Under the pieces are notes generated by a model that worked only from the letters and a program-made list of their open reading frames with translations, had not been told where the DNA came from and searched no databases. The position numbers were made by a program, and so were the translations under genes. A stretch of 64,000 bases of DNA from Rutidosis leptorrhynchoides (lineage: Eukaryota > Streptophyta > Magnoliopsida > Asterales > Asteraceae): positions 5,824,501 to 5,888,500 of the forward strand of contig NC_092333.1 in the NCBI RefSeq assembly GCF_046630445.1, in the 5' to 3' direction. Below are positions 22,783 through 35,590 of the stretch, one piece after another. Numbering within the stretch: the stretch's first letter is position 1; the number at the start of each line of letters is the position of its first letter.

Positions 22783-24326
22783 ATGGGGGCACCAATGAAG
22801 CTGGTCGACGCAATTCTGTTCATCTTTTTTCTCATAATCGCAATAGCAGCACCACTTCTTGATGCTCAAACATGTCTTCCATCCACTATCTTCCCTGACT
22901 TCCTTATACACCTTAAGTCCTGGTACACCCATGAATATGGAGATTATTTGGTTTCTGAAAAGCCACATTTTTTCATTGGCATTGTTTGGGTGGAGCTTGT
23001 TTTGGCTTGGCCACTTTCGATCGCTTCGTTGTACGGTATTGTTGCTGGAAAATCATGGTTGCCCACCACCTGTTTGATGTATGGTGTCTCCACTTTCACT
23101 TCTATGGTACTGTTCAATTACCCTTTTTTTATTTATTTTTCCTGTATATGATTTGATTTGATTTGATTCATCATGGAAAAGGATAACTCTATATAGCTCA
23201 CGTGTTAGTGGTCTGCCTCTCTTAGCGCGAACCCTTGAATTTAACCCAAGGGTGTCTTCCGCACATCGCGTTGTGGGCAGTGAGGGAGGGGGGTTTTACC
23301 GCCCATTTCCTCGGATTGGTCCGGGTTTCCTCTGGGAAGCAGTTGGGGGCGAGTTATGCAACTTCCGTAGATGTGTGTGGCTGGTTTAGTCCCCCGGTGA
23401 TCCCTAAATGCTGTTAAAAAAAAGGATAACTTTGTACCTTAATCTTGAGTTATTTGTAAGAAATTTGCTACATCATTTTTGAAGAGAAATTTGGAAAGTG
23501 AAAAGCTTAATTTTAATAGCTTAAAGCCAGCTTGAACATGTGTACTTGAATACGTCATAAGTTTAAGATTACAAACTTATAAGCCGTTAAAAGATGAGTT
23601 TATGGTATTCCAAATTTCAACCTATAAAGTCTACAGATGTATGTTAGAAAGTGAAACTTGGTTATGTTTAAGAGAATGTTGCATAAGTGGGTAAGAATTG
23701 GACTTTAATTTCCTCTTTATTGGGTTAAAAATTGAAACTTGATTGCATAAACAAGTCATTTTTCTCAACTTACATAGACCTAATGTATGCTGATTTAGGT
23801 TTATTAGATTGGAGAACACATATAGAAGTTGGCTAGTGGTACAAACTGCAAATACATAAACGGCAATGATATAAATTTGGGTATGAAATTAGCGGTTTTG
23901 AAAGTACGTCTTTTAGTCTTTATACAAAAGAACCGGATCACTATTGTAATAATATGTTACGTAATCATATTTCATACACTCCGACTCCATATTAAGTATG
24001 GTTGAAGCATTAAAAAAAACCTGCTGTGTTGTGTGGTCTGTTTTGGCCCGCCCAAAAACTATACAGTTTACGGGTTACACACCCACCCATGTTGACTAAA
24101 TAAGAGTCAAATCTTTTCATCTCCATTCTTGTGATTATTTGTTTTCCAGGGTGCAATATTATCAGAACTTGTTGGATCTGGAAAAGCATCAGAAAAGCTA
24201 TTAAAAATGTATGCCCCCTTCATGGGTTTTGCTGTTTTAGCCATCTTGCGAGGCTTGCTACCACATTCTCAAAAGTCGAATGCAGTTGGAACGCGGCACA
24301 CCGTGGCCAAGAAAAAGAGAGTCTAG
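22783..24326 (+). CDS. TMEM97/sigma-2-receptor-like EXPERA-domain protein (two exons)
   Basis: Exon 1 is 22783-23106 and exon 2 is 24150-24326, giving 166 residues. The intron starts GT at 23107, ends AG at 24149, and falls between codons. The protein has four likely membrane segments (about residues 8-24, 63-84, 92-110 and 128-145) and a basic KKKR tail like the ER-retention end of animal TMEM97. Landmarks of the family are present: APLLDAQTCLP, LKSWYTHEYGDYL, FIGIVWVELVLAWP and SELVGSGKASEKL. Asp27 and Glu71 appear to match the ligand-site Asp29 and Glu73 of human TMEM97 (family knowledge, aligned by eye). The family sits in the ER and binds sterols; the plant role is not established. The start ATG opens the first membrane segment and has no upstream in-frame alternative. 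A MITE lies in the promoter and a SINE in the intron. Confidence 0.92.
23189..23419 (+). mobile_element. SINE-like retroposon in the TMEM97-like intron
   Basis: A GC-richer 231-bp insert ends in a short A run and is flanked by an exact 12-bp direct repeat, aaaaggataact, at 23177-23188 and 23420-23431. Target duplication plus A-tail indicates retroposition. The head lacks a clear pol III box pair, so it may be 5'-truncated. Confidence 0.75.
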
Positions 24327-24557
24327 ATGGTTTAACATGATCCGCACTCGATCACCGGCCAGTTATCTCAAACCTTTATATTTTCTGCTCATCTACATGG
24401 AAGATTCGTTTAAAGTATTGATGTTTTCGTATCATCACTCGGTTCTTATGCACCAATGCTGTTCTTTAACCATGTTTCAATTATATAAAGAACAGAGCTT
24501 ATTATCTTTTTCTAGCTCATGGGGTACAAAACTGTGATCTCCTTATTGTTTTTTATG

Positions 24558-24558
<1 letters not shown>

Positions 24559-24600
<42 letters not shown>
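24559..24600. repeat. CT microsatellite
   Basis: About 20 CT units followed by a T-rich stretch and tttttag. The run could act as the polypyrimidine tract of the splice acceptor just after it. Confidence 0.9.
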
Positions 24601-24604
<4 letters not shown>

Positions 24605-24607
24605 TTA

Positions 24608-25431
24608 GGTCAAATATTTAGATCATAAAAACGGTAATTTTTTGTTGGGCTTGTTTGGCTTGAGCTTGTTTTCGGGTGGCCTCTTTCGATTGCTTGCCTA
24701 TATGGCATTGTTGCTAGGAAATCATGGTTGTCCACCACTTGTTTATTGTATGGTGCTAATACTTTGACTGCTATGGTATTATTCTTAACTACCCCCTACT
24801 CATTTTTTTTTAAACCTGAACCTGAATATGAATCTTTCTTAACATAGTGAATGTTGTTAAAAATTTATGAGATTCTATTTCTACACGGAGGCTTTAAGTT
24901 GATTCCTGCTAGTTTTATTAAATGTTGGTTACATGGTGTTAAAAATAGAGAAAGATAGTTATCCTAAAAATGTAGATAAATTATAGGAAAATGATGGTGT
25001 TGCTACTTGCTAGCCCCATATAAAATTAGGTGTAGTGATTCAGAATGAGTGGTGATTATTTAAAAGTCAGAACATTTAAAGGTTATATCACATACAGTAA
25101 TATTATCAATGATATGTTATACTTGATGAATCTTAACCTTAGTTATAGTCTATAGATGAGAATCAACTGTTTTAAAATGTTCTATATATGCACCAAAAAG
25201 AATGTTGTTGTTAATGTTCACAAGTGTAACGAACACTCTCGTCAACATTTTTAGGCAGCAATTTTGTCCGAACTTGTGGGATCTGGAAAAGCATCAGATA
25301 AGCTATTGAAGTTGTACCTTCCGTTTTTGGGTCTTGGTGTTTTAGCCATCTTTCGAGGTTTGCTACCACATTCTCACAAGTCAAACAAAATTAGCACACG
25401 ACTTGCTGAGGGAAGGAAGAAGAGAGCTTAA
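24608..25431 (+). pseudogene. Partial tandem duplicate of the TMEM97-like gene
   Basis: Homology to exon 1 begins near 24608, just after a CT-rich tract ending in AG. A TAA lies in frame at 24635-24637. From 24644 to 24775 the copy is open and reads VGLVWLELVFGWPLSIACLY and onward to LTAM, followed by GT. Its last exon (25255-25431) follows an AG and reads AAILSELVGSGKASDKLLKL to a basic KKRA end without a stop until its own TAA. The first ~55 codons and the start codon of the parent are not present. The copy is either a young pseudogene or a set of alternative 3' exons: the donor at 23107 and the acceptor at 25254 share the same codon phase, so the parent exon 1 could splice to this last exon. 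Confidence 0.8.
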
Positions 25432-26008
25432 AACAGTTGACCAGATTCAGTATTGAATAGCTGGTTTGTTTTAGGTTCTTCTAACATAACTGTTATGTTT
25501 CAGGTTTCGCGGTGTTTGTATCACTAAATTTTTGTTATGAACCACTGCTTGTTTGTAACTTAATTTCCATTGATATTTAATGCGGATGCTTAAGATATGG
25601 TTGTAGCAGGGGATGAAGAACTTATTTTTCGTTTTCTTTTATAATTTTTCGTAACATTTTCTAATCTATCTTGTATGTGCAATACAAGTTAACAAAAGTT
25701 GTTGATGACCTTTTAATAGGGTAAAAGGATTTTTTTCAAGATTATGACACACAATTAAAAATATACAAATATACTCACTGTTTTATAAACTTGAAAAAAT
25801 TGAATTATCACAACATTATGCATGCAACCTGCTCCTGCTCCGGCACTGCCGACACGTAGGTCTATTCCGCGCTTTCCTAGGTGCGCATCTCCATAACACC
25901 TACTAGTAATTGATCATATCAGACCAATGACAAAATCTATCCATTTTCACTAGCTCGGTCCGTTTCTGGTACCTTCATGTAAGCTACAAGTTCTGATCCC
26001 TTTATACA
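25432..26008. other. Intergenic stretch
   Basis: About 580 bp with no recognisable gene or repeat; it probably includes the 3' UTR of the duplicated TMEM97-like exons. Confidence 0.5.
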
Positions 26009-26221
26009 TTATACGCGATCATGATGATCCTTTTCTTTCGTTAAGTTACTGAGATATAACAAGCTATCCGCTTCTCTAAGCTCAGGGGAACTACAATGCC
26101 TCCATAGACGAAGTTGGAACCAATCCTTTTGCAATAAACAAAAGCGTATTGAGTCTTCAAGTGTAAGAAAAGAGATGATCACTATCACCATGTCAAGTGG
26201 AAGTTTAGGAAACTCCACCAT
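26009..26221 (-). pseudogene. F-box domain fragment
   Basis: From the ATG at 26221 the product is about 70 residues, starting MVEFPKLPLDMVIVIISFLT and continuing LEDSIRFCLLQKDWFQLRLW. This fits the F-box core LPxDxxxxIxSxLxxxDxxRFxxVxKxW. F-box proteins are substrate receptors of SCF ubiquitin ligases. Nothing that resembles a kelch, LRR or FBA C-terminal region follows, and the frame ends soon after a Leu/Ser stretch. It is most likely a gene remnant, though a missed further exon cannot be excluded. Confidence 0.5.
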
Positions 26222-27434
26222 GTGAATCAATAGACATAAACAACCTATACATAATAAATAAATAAAATAAAAAAAAAAGAGGAGATATTTGTGAATCAAT
26301 AATATTGACAAGAAACAAGTGTTTATCTCACGAGCTTTACCTTATAACAAGGGTTCAAAGCTTGTGATCGTAGAGAAATTGGATGCTGAAAATTGGAACA
26401 TTATGAACAAGAAGTCAACATGAAAGCTTATATTGATGATAAAAGGGAGGGCAAATCAAGCATAGGCATTATTGTAGCATTGCTTAAGACCAAGTATACG
26501 TTCATTAATGGTAAAGTACAACAAATATATAAATAAGGCTTAATTACATTTCAACATCTTGTACCCACTTTTAAGATTCAAATGTTATACTTATTGTACA
26601 CATAAATTGAAAAACTATAGCAAATAATAGGTACGTGGATTTTACGGAATTAAGGACATGTTTAATTTTACGTATACCTAACTTTTAATCCATAAAAATA
26701 AATTGTTGTTTCTTTGTTACTTAATACTCCGTATGTCACATAATCTAACGAAAATGTTTGTTTATAGAAGCTATATAAAAAGGTCATTTCCAAGCAGACG
26801 CATATCCAAATTACATTTATTACAAAATAAAAGTAAACAACCTCTAAATATGCTTAAATATTTACTAATATCTAACCAATGAGCATTTTTTAAATGAAAA
26901 TAAAAATAATAATCGCAGCATTATAGTTAGAGTTGAAAATTAGCGCGGAAAAGTCGGTTAAATTGTGTAGATTATGTTTGGTGCTTAACCATTTTTTGAC
27001 TATCTTACATGGAGCTGGTTTAAAATACGTGTGGTAGAGTGATAAATTTTTTTTTTCTTTATTAATTTACACAATTTTATACATATAGTCAGAAATCTAA
27101 AGAGTAAGTACCAAGTTACCAAGAATTAATATGTTTGATGTAGTATCACACCTATTAAACTTTTGCTTCAAATATACTTTGTTTATAAAGACAAATTAAT
27201 TAGTTACGAGAAATAGAAACTGAATATGGTCAGAATTCTTCTATTTTGTATTAATGGACCTATTGAATTAGCTCACAAATCATCAAAGTAGTCCTACATA
27301 AATGTATAGGTAGTAGATTAACATAGACTTGCACATATAATTTTTTACCGGCAACACAACCATAACAAGGGAACATCACAAGCCACTTACACCCGCACGG
27401 CCGCACTAATATTTCATAACTCATTACCCACTAG
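26222..27434. other. AT-rich intergenic stretch
   Basis: About 1.2 kb without a recognisable gene, inverted repeat or tandem array. Confidence 0.5.
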
Positions 27435-27610
27435 ACATAAGAAGAACAAGTGATCTAATGTTTCTGCCCGACACAAACACAGAGACATTAGGGTGTAATG
27501 CTATACCTCTCGATGATAAAGAAAAGCGAGTTAAAAGATTATTTGTCCTCAAACTCCAAATAACACGTCAATCTTTCTCGGTAAAAAACTATACCAAATG
27601 GTCGAAGCAT
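27435..27610 (-). pseudogene. LINE relic: zf-RVT zinc-binding region
   Basis: The minus strand, in more than one frame, shows pieces that match the zinc-binding region after plant LINE reverse transcriptases: FLPRKIDVLF, LSSRGIALHPN and LCLCRAETLDHLFFLC. The last has the Cys-x-Cys...ETxDHLFFxC pattern. Stops and frame changes are frequent, so it is an old fragment. Confidence 0.55.
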
Positions 27611-29849
27611 AATGCATTAGAAGAAGGTAAGTCACTTTGTCGATGCATTAGACTTGCACGTATTCAACTTTTTACTTCTATTAATATATTAATATATAAG
27701 AATTATAAGTTAAAGTTTTATTATATTCTTACTTTATACAGGTAGAAAAAAATGACAAAAATTAAAGAGTAAAACTGAAATGTTAAAAAAATAAATGTAA
27801 CAAGCATTTTTTCTTTAACCGTGTGATTTTCATCTCGAGACAATTAAATTGATACGGTTGAAGTATAAATTATAAATTGACTAAATTGTTGATAGATAAT
27901 ACTACGTAGATATATTTATCTATCAATAACGTTTAAACATTTTATTAATATTTTTTTATATTAATATTTTTCATATTAAAAGTGTCCATAAAAATTATTT
28001 AAAATTGCATGTATAGATCTAAATTTCAGCGTGGATGATCCCGATGTTTACACATGTTATGTGTTTGGTCCCTGCCTCTGACGAACGTTAGTCAAATTCC
28101 ATTAAGTGACCTCATGTGCGTCACACATGAGGGTATCTTTGTCATTTTAGTATCATTTTCCCTAAATTTAGTCACTTCATCTTCTTCAATCTAAAAAGAA
28201 CCCTAAATTGCTTTTCAAGAAATAAAAAAGAACCCTAAATTTCTATATATTCAGGATCAGAACCAACTTGTTTTCGATCAGTTCTTCAAATCCAAACTTC
28301 TTTTCAGTTCAACTACCCATTCTCATTCATTAACCTAATCATCTACCTAACCTTTTCACTCCCAATTTCATCAGCAACTTCATCAAAATTCTAAAATTAC
28401 AATTACAAATCAATAAAATAACAAAACTATAAATTCCACTGCGAACATATTTAGATCAAAATCATAATACTCCAAATAGATCCCTTTCTAAATTTTAGAC
28501 CTAGACATAATGAGTCTGAATGTCTCATACATTAGCTAAAAAATCTAAAATTCATATGTTATCGCATATTGTATCGGTTTACACGCCCTACCCATGAATT
28601 CGATTTCTTGTTCACAAATTGAAAATCAAATCAATCATAATTTACACTCCATACCCATGAATCGTTTTCTTGTTCGATATCCTCTTCACTCCATAACCAT
28701 GAATCGATTTCTTGTTCGATGTCCTCCTCTTCCATCGATACCGTATCAATTTCGCCGGAGTCTGTACACGACGTTGGTTGAAGGTTCCGAAAGATCCGCC
28801 GGTGGTGGTGGCTGTGCGCAACGGCTGTCCGTCAGCTCCGCTGTAAGTCCATTTTTTGGATTTCGTTTTTTCCCGTTATTTTGTACACGACATCGTGTGC
28901 AAATGTGCAATTCAGCAACTCAGTTTAACCTTTAATTGTACCATAAATGGTGGTGGCTAAATTAAATTAAATTTGTTTTGTCTTTTTTTTGTTCTGTTTT
29001 TTTTTTTGTTTTTGTTTTTTTTTTTATAAACTGGTTAAGTTTATGAACTGGAAAATATTATAATAATACAAATAAAAACAACCACCGCTAGCGTGCTTTG
29101 CGGCCTCACAAAAACCACACACCAAAAACTGGTTAAGTTAACACACTGGTTTTCTGTTTATAATTGTTTTTGAGGTTTACATTTATAGAGTCGATAGGAA
29201 TCTTACTTTAAGACTTCATATACATATAATAATGTTTTGAGTTTGTTTTGGAGTTAGATTCTGAGAAAAAGTAATGATATTAAGTTTGGAATTGTGTTTT
29301 TCTTAATAGAAAATGGATAGTGTATTTTGATAAGAACGAGGATAAAGAACTCGCACTTCGCTGCGGGATGATTTTAATTGATTAACTGAACATTTAAAAA
29401 CAAAACGGTTAACGGTTAATTTATTAAACGTTTAAAAAATATATGAATGAAAATATAAGGTGAAAAAGGAAGTGAATACATTATGGTCTGAGTTAGACGC
29501 TTAAAAAAGAGATTAACGGTTGGTTAAGTTAATATTTAAAAAATATGAAATGAGAATAAAAAAATTGGTAAAAAACAATGGCGTTTTACAGTAGTTATAG
29601 CGTAAGGAAAAAAAATTGAGAAAAGAGTTATTTTTTTAAATTTTAATACATTTAAAAAAAAATATTAATACAATTAATTTTAAAAAATATTAATATAGTT
29701 AATTTTTTAAAAGATATAACCAATATTAATACAAAATAAATTTATACCTTCTAATGTTCTTGGGCGAAAATTAAATCTATTTAGCTCTTTAATGTTGATG
29801 GATCAAAACATGATCTTAACATAAAAGGTATTCAAGATTGATTCATTTA
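27611..29849. other. Intergenic stretch with weak coding-like pieces
   Basis: The open stretch 28594-28935 contains two adjacent copies of an MNRFLVRYPL-type phrase, produced by a ~36-bp DNA duplication near 28656-28725. It runs to a gtaagt donor-like site after LSVSSA. No product is recognised. Near 29358 there is a degenerate GC-rich hairpin, actcgcacttcgctgcggg, that may be an old Helitron end. The rest is AT-rich. Confidence 0.4.
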
Positions 29850-30405
29850 TCCTATATACTAAACCACGACCAAATTTTGGTCGTTTATTCACCATCAAAA
29901 CGACATCACCATCCCCCCCCCCCCCCCCTCCGCTTCCTTCCTTCAACTTTGTTCACTTCTCAAATCTTTCAGGGTAAAAATCGTAAATTCGTTAATTTGT
30001 TAAATTAACTTAAACCCGAATTTTCAACGGTCCATATCTTCCCGCTCGTCGCGAGTTAAATTTTACCGAGTTCACTGTTCAACTCGAAATAATTTTACGA
30101 ACAAAACGCAACTAGCTATGCGCGAAACGAACTGTTTTTATAATACGATAAATATTTCGAGATATTTTTCACATATACGTACACGTATAATAAACAACCT
30201 AAACTAACCACATCATTTCGATGGTTCTGTTCCCTATTTATGTGATTTTTATGGCGTTAAAAACGCGGAGTCCATTACGTATACTATGTACTAACCAGGT
30301 GTTTCCAAACATACCTGTAGCAACGCGTTTTTAAATCTGTAAATACATAACGCTACGTTAAAACCAAAAAGCCCCGCCGCATCGTGCGGGCTGGTATTTT
30401 TCTAG
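29850..30405 (+). mobile_element. 556-bp non-autonomous Helitron
   Basis: It begins TCCTATATACTAAA directly after an A and ends with the hairpin-forming agccccgccgcatcg...gcgggct followed by tttttCTAG and T. The 5' TC, 3' CTAG, subterminal hairpin and A/T insertion site all fit. It carries a C run near 29914-29928 and no coding sequence. Confidence 0.8.
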
Positions 30406-31316
30406 TTTACCACTAATCCATTTTTAAAAAAGTTTTGCATATATAACCTCACTTATCTGAATCCTAAACCAAACTCACTTTTTATCTTTCTCTCTAAATT
30501 AACTTTTTAGTTAAGAATATCCTCTTCATTTTTATCTCCCTCTTTACCCAGGAAATCTTTCAACCTACACCCCTCCAAATACACGCTATCCATCCCTACC
30601 TATCATGGCTAAATGTCATCCTCTTACGTATCTGAACTCTGTTCACCACGAAATCTCCTTCGTCAGGTTGAAGGCGGTTTTGCCAGAGATCGTTGGATAT
30701 TAACGGGGGTGGTGATCGTTGGTCATGCCGGTGGCGACGTCGACGGTGATTTTCGCCGGAGATTAACGGCGGTGGTGGCGAGAGAGGTAGAATGTAGTGG
30801 TCAACGATGGTTACTACGTGGGTGTTAGTTGCTGGGTAAAAAATGACATGTAAAAAATGTGTATTATACCCCTGTAAACAAAGGCATTGCAGAAAAGGAA
30901 ACCTGTAAACGAAGGCATTGCAGATTAATGACGTGGTTTCACGGGTCATTAAGTTAAATGACCTTGTCATTTACATTCACTTTATATCTAATACATATCA
31001 TTAAACTGTTTCGTTTAAACAAACTCGTAGTTCTACGGGTCATTTCACTAGTTAATATGACAACTTCTAACATTCTCTCTTCTAATCTTTTAATATTTTT
31101 TTAAGACGATGTCTCAAAGTATAATGAATATTGAACTTGATATCCAGTAGGGATTCCCAAATCACGACCTTTGAGTTTTTCTACCACTCATTTTAAATTT
31201 CAATTATTGTTTATGATTTTAATTATTACTTTGGTAATGTAAATAAAAAATTAGTTCTTGTATTCGTCTTATTATTAATAGTATTAATAAAATAATATTA
31301 TATTAGTTACTTATAC
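30406..31316. other. Stretch ending in a second Helitron-type 3' terminus
   Basis: A GC-rich open stretch at about 30600-30830 is unrecognised. Two copies of ctgtaaacraaggcattgca lie near 30871 and 30903. At 31022-31051 a hairpin (aactcgtagttctacgggt) is followed by catttcaCTAG and T, which fits a Helitron end. Its 5' end was not identified. Confidence 0.5.
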
Positions 31317-31797
31317 TTATTATTAGGGGCAAATGATCCGAAAAGGTAATGTAAGTTACCCAATTTGACAATCAAGGTAACCCCCAATTTGCACAAGCCC
31401 GAAAAGGATTTCAATTTAATTTTTGCGCAGGAAAAGGATTACGTGTTAAAAAATTTTAAAATTGAGGTAATCTTCGTCAAATTCATTAACGATCGTTAGT
31501 TAAAAATACACGTTTGGTCCCTGAAATTTCTTAAAAGTTGTATCATCAATACATCACCATCATCAAAATCTTAAAACATCGCAATCTTGCATCAGTTCAC
31601 CTCCAATTTAACTTTTCTTCTCACATTTAAAAATCAAAACTAAACCGGACCTCTAAGATCTAACAAATATTATAATCAAAATTACACATTCAAAATTCAA
31701 ATGTCACACGTCATATACAAAAGTCCAAATCCAAATCTCACAAAACTCAACATTAAACTTTCAGATCTGATGTAAGCGGCTTGGGGGTTGCGTTTTA

Positions 31798-34124
31798 TGT
31801 GACAACCCGAAAATTTCCAACCAAATTTAAACTTTAATCTTTATATGTTTCCGACACGATAAACAATATTTGTTAAGTTAAATTTAAAGAATTTTAAACT
31901 ATGTTCATACATTCATTCAACCTCGACCAAGTTCCAACGATTCACGAACCATTAAACGAATATGATTATATATGTATATGTGTATATATATTATAACTTG
32001 AAACGTAAACAAAATATTAGATTAAATACTTTACATGATTGTATCTGTTTCAAAATGTTTATCAATGGAATTAGAAGATAAGATCAAATGATTGAATTAT
32101 CAGATATATTGAATTATGATTACAAGTCTCTGTTGAAAGGCCCACGTTGATTTGAGATATCTTTCCATTTTAACAATATTCGGAAAATGGTAAAGTGATT
32201 TATAAATAAGAACAAATTGTCAATCATTGAGAACTAGACATAGGATAGTGGAAGATTGAATCTCATAAAGACTCGATTGATCTATTTAGTTTCAAACGTA
32301 CAAAAACGTTTTCAGTTTAAAAAGAACTTATTATTAAAACGTATATAACTTTTATAAATATCTAGAACCACTTCTGACAACTCATTACTTAACTAGAATG
32401 ATAAAGATAACGATATTTATATTTTATTTTATTAAATATATATAACGATTTAAATTAATATTATATATATTTATACGCGTATTATACGTACATAGTTTTA
32501 TACTTTTACTATACTTAAACTTTACCTTTACTTTATTTTTACTTTACTTTAACTTTAATAATTCACTTTAATAATTCATACTTTAATAATTTACTTTAAT
32601 AATTCATACTTTAATAATTCATACTTTAATAATTCACTTTAATAATTCATACTTTAATAATTCGCTTTAATAATTCATACTTTAATAATTTAAAAAACTA
32701 TTATAAATAGAATTCAATAGGTTTCATTATTTCATAGAAACTTGAAAATATTTTTCTCTAAACTCTCTCAATCGATTTACATATATATATTTACTCCGTA
32801 TTATTTCAAGATATTATTAGTATACATAAAATATTACGACGGAGTGCTGTCCGAGTGATTTCGAAATTGTTTTTAGAGTAGGATAGGATTAAGGAAATTA
32901 TGGGTTATAGCTATGGAGGTGATTGAGTATGGTTCATGGGTATGCTCGTGAGGTCAATATAGTGTTTATCATTTCCGTTGCGTCTACGTACCTTTCCTGC
33001 AATATTGAATCTCAATATTGATACGTGAGTTCATTTGCTCCCTTTTTACTCATTACATTTTTGGGCTGAGAATACATGCAAATGCTTTATTAACTGTTTT
33101 ACAATATTTATATGCGTGAGTTTCATTTGCCCTTTTTACTCTTTACATTTTTGGGCTGAGAATACATGCAAATGCTTTATTAACTGTTTTACAATATTTA
33201 TATGCGTGAGTTCATTTGCTCCCTTTTAATCTTTACGTTTTTGGGTTGAGAATACATGCAAATGCTTTATTAACTGTTTTACAATATTTATATGCGTGAG
33301 TTTCATTAATCCTTTTTTAAATGCTTTTGCAATATATATTTTTGGGACTGAGAATACATGCGATGTTTTTATAACTGTTTTACGAAATAGACACAAGTAA
33401 TTGAACTACATTATATGGTTGAATGATTGAAATCGAATATGCCCCTTTTTATTAAGTCTGGTAATCTAAGAATTAGGGAACAGACACCCTAATTGACGCG
33501 AATCCTAAAGATAGATCTATTGGGCCTAACAAACCCCATCCAAAGTACCGGATGCTTTAGTACTTCGAAATTTATATCATGTCCGAAGGAGGATCCCGGA
33601 ATGATAGGGGATATTCTTATATGTATCTAGTTAATGTCGGTTACCAGGTGTTCACCATATGAATGATTATTTTTGTCTCTATGCATGGGACGTATATTTA
33701 TGAGAACTGGAAATGAAATTCTTGTGGTCTATTAAAATGATGGAAATAATTGATTATGATAAACTAATGAACTCACCAACCTTTTGGTTGACACTTTAAA
33801 GCATGTTTATTCTTAGGTGTTAAAGAAATCTTTCGCTGTGCATTTGCTCATTTTAAAGATATTACTTGGAGTCTTTCATAGCATATTTCGAAGAACGTTG
33901 CATTCAAGTCATTGAGTTCATCAAAGATTATTATTAAATCAATTTATAGTTGGATAGTGGATATTATGAAATGGTATGCATGCCTGTCAATTTTCGATGT
34001 AAAGAAAGTTTGTCTTTTAAAAATGAATACAATGTTTGTAAAATGTATCATATAGAGGTCAAATACCTCGCAATGTAATCAACTATTGTGAATCGTTTAT
34101 AATGTATATGAACGGGTCCTTTCA
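31798..34124 (+). repeat. 5' LTR of the outer element (2327 bp)
   Basis: It contains two minisatellites: an actttaataattcat-type array at about 32540-32690 and three to four ~90-bp units at about 33024-33400 built on tttttgggctgagaatacat. Near its 3' part a small hairpin, caaccttttggttg, lies at 33777-33790. Confidence 0.9.
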
Positions 34125-34126
34125 GT

Positions 34127-34138
34127 TGGTATCAGAGC
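34127..34138 (+). promoter_or_regulatory. tRNA-iMet primer-binding site of the outer element
   Basis: TGGTATCAGAGC lies two bases after the LTR end, complementary to initiator methionine tRNA. Confidence 0.92.
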
Positions 34139-34577
34139 GGTGGTCTTAGCGAACCAGGTCTGCATTATTGTGTCTAACTGATAAGTCGATAGGATGCATT
34201 AGTGAGTCTGGACTTCGACCGTGTCTGCATGTCAAAAGTTTTGCTTATCATTTTGTGTCGAAAATTAACTACTTATCATCCTCAGGAAATTACCTGCTTA
34301 TCATTTTTAGTCTAAGACACGTCTTGCTGCATTGATTGCATGAATAGTGTATAGACAAAAATTCATATCTTAGCATATCTGCTAAATCATATCTTATCGT
34401 ATCTGTTACTTTAAACTTTGCCTGACATATCCCGCAAAGTCCTCCGTAATCTACAAAATCTTTTGATCTCTATATAATTAGAATACCATCCGTTAGCCAA
34501 AATCATTTCATATAAAATCCTTTATCCAATCGTACGAAACGGAATTCGTCATCAGTTCAAGTCACTCAGATTCCGAA

Positions 34578-34973
34578 ATGGAATCCCATTCAAGCTCCGA
34601 AAGCAGTGTGACCGAAATAGATCAACCAATCAGTCATCACCTATTCTGGATGAATTGGAGATGGGTTCGTAGCCTCCTCAATCATTGGAGACAAGAAGAA
34701 AGTGATCCCTTCCATCCACCGCATTGCCCTCTTGACGAAGAACCTGAAGCACTTACCGGTGAACCTGTCCGAAACACCATTTTCTCGCTCATTTCCAGAG
34801 TATCTCGTCACGATTATATATTACATCAAATTTTAGATTTTATTTATCCGCTCGTCCGAACCGACAATCACCCCGGTGTAATAGAAGAAGTCAACGAGCT
34901 TCGCGCTCGGATAGTGGCTTTGGAGAATATGGTGCAGAGATTACAAACACCAGCAGCAGCATCAGCAGCATAA
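34578..34973 (+). pseudogene. gag: Gag N-terminal remnant of the outer element
   Basis: The frame encodes 131 residues starting MESHSSSESSVTEIDQPISH, with a predicted helix VIEEVNELRARIVALENMVQ near the end and an Ala-rich tail. Its place right after the primer-binding site and its acidic, Ser-rich start fit the N-terminus of Gag proteins of plant Ty3 elements. No capsid core or zinc knuckle is seen in this frame. It is a broken gene with an unclear number of breaks. Confidence 0.5.
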
Positions 34974-35491
34974 CCAGTACCACCATCATCAACACCAACA
35001 GTACCATTACCATCTTCAACCACAACCGCGTCGTAAACCTCAACTTCACAATCTGTCCCACGAGCATCAACATCATACGCACCATAGATACCAAGGAGTA
35101 CCAACAACAATAACTGACGAAGTATTAATTCATAACTTCAATGGAGAAACATTTCCGCGGTGATTATGTAATCTCTAAAGTCTTAGAGATTATCTAATCT
35201 AGCCCTAACCATAAATCAGTTAAGCGAACCAAAATGATAGAAGGAAGAGTAGAAACCCTGACAAAAATGGTGTGTGATTAACAAGCTAAACTTGCTTTAC
35301 CAACAACATCAACAGTACCGTCAGCGTTACCAGCATCGTTAGTACAGTCAACATCCAAATCAACAACACCGATAACATCACAAACTCCATCAGTTCAAGA
35401 ATCACTGTGGACATCATTACGAATCAATAACGTGTATATTGTATCAACGAGTTATGAAGAATTAACTCATTCCCTCTGAAGAAATTATATG

Positions 35492-35590
<99 letters not shown>

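Noticed and set aside
23235-23417. 60-codon open frame in the TMEM97-like intron
   Set aside because: It lies entirely within the SINE-like insert.
30596-30970. 124-codon minus-strand frame and its 71-codon plus-strand counterpart
   Set aside because: Overlapping frames in a GC-rich stretch next to Helitron ends; codon content and composition are not gene-like and no domain is seen.
33035-33229. 64-codon frame with a repeated FAPFYSLHFWAENTC phrase
   Set aside because: It is a translation of the ~90-bp LTR minisatellite.
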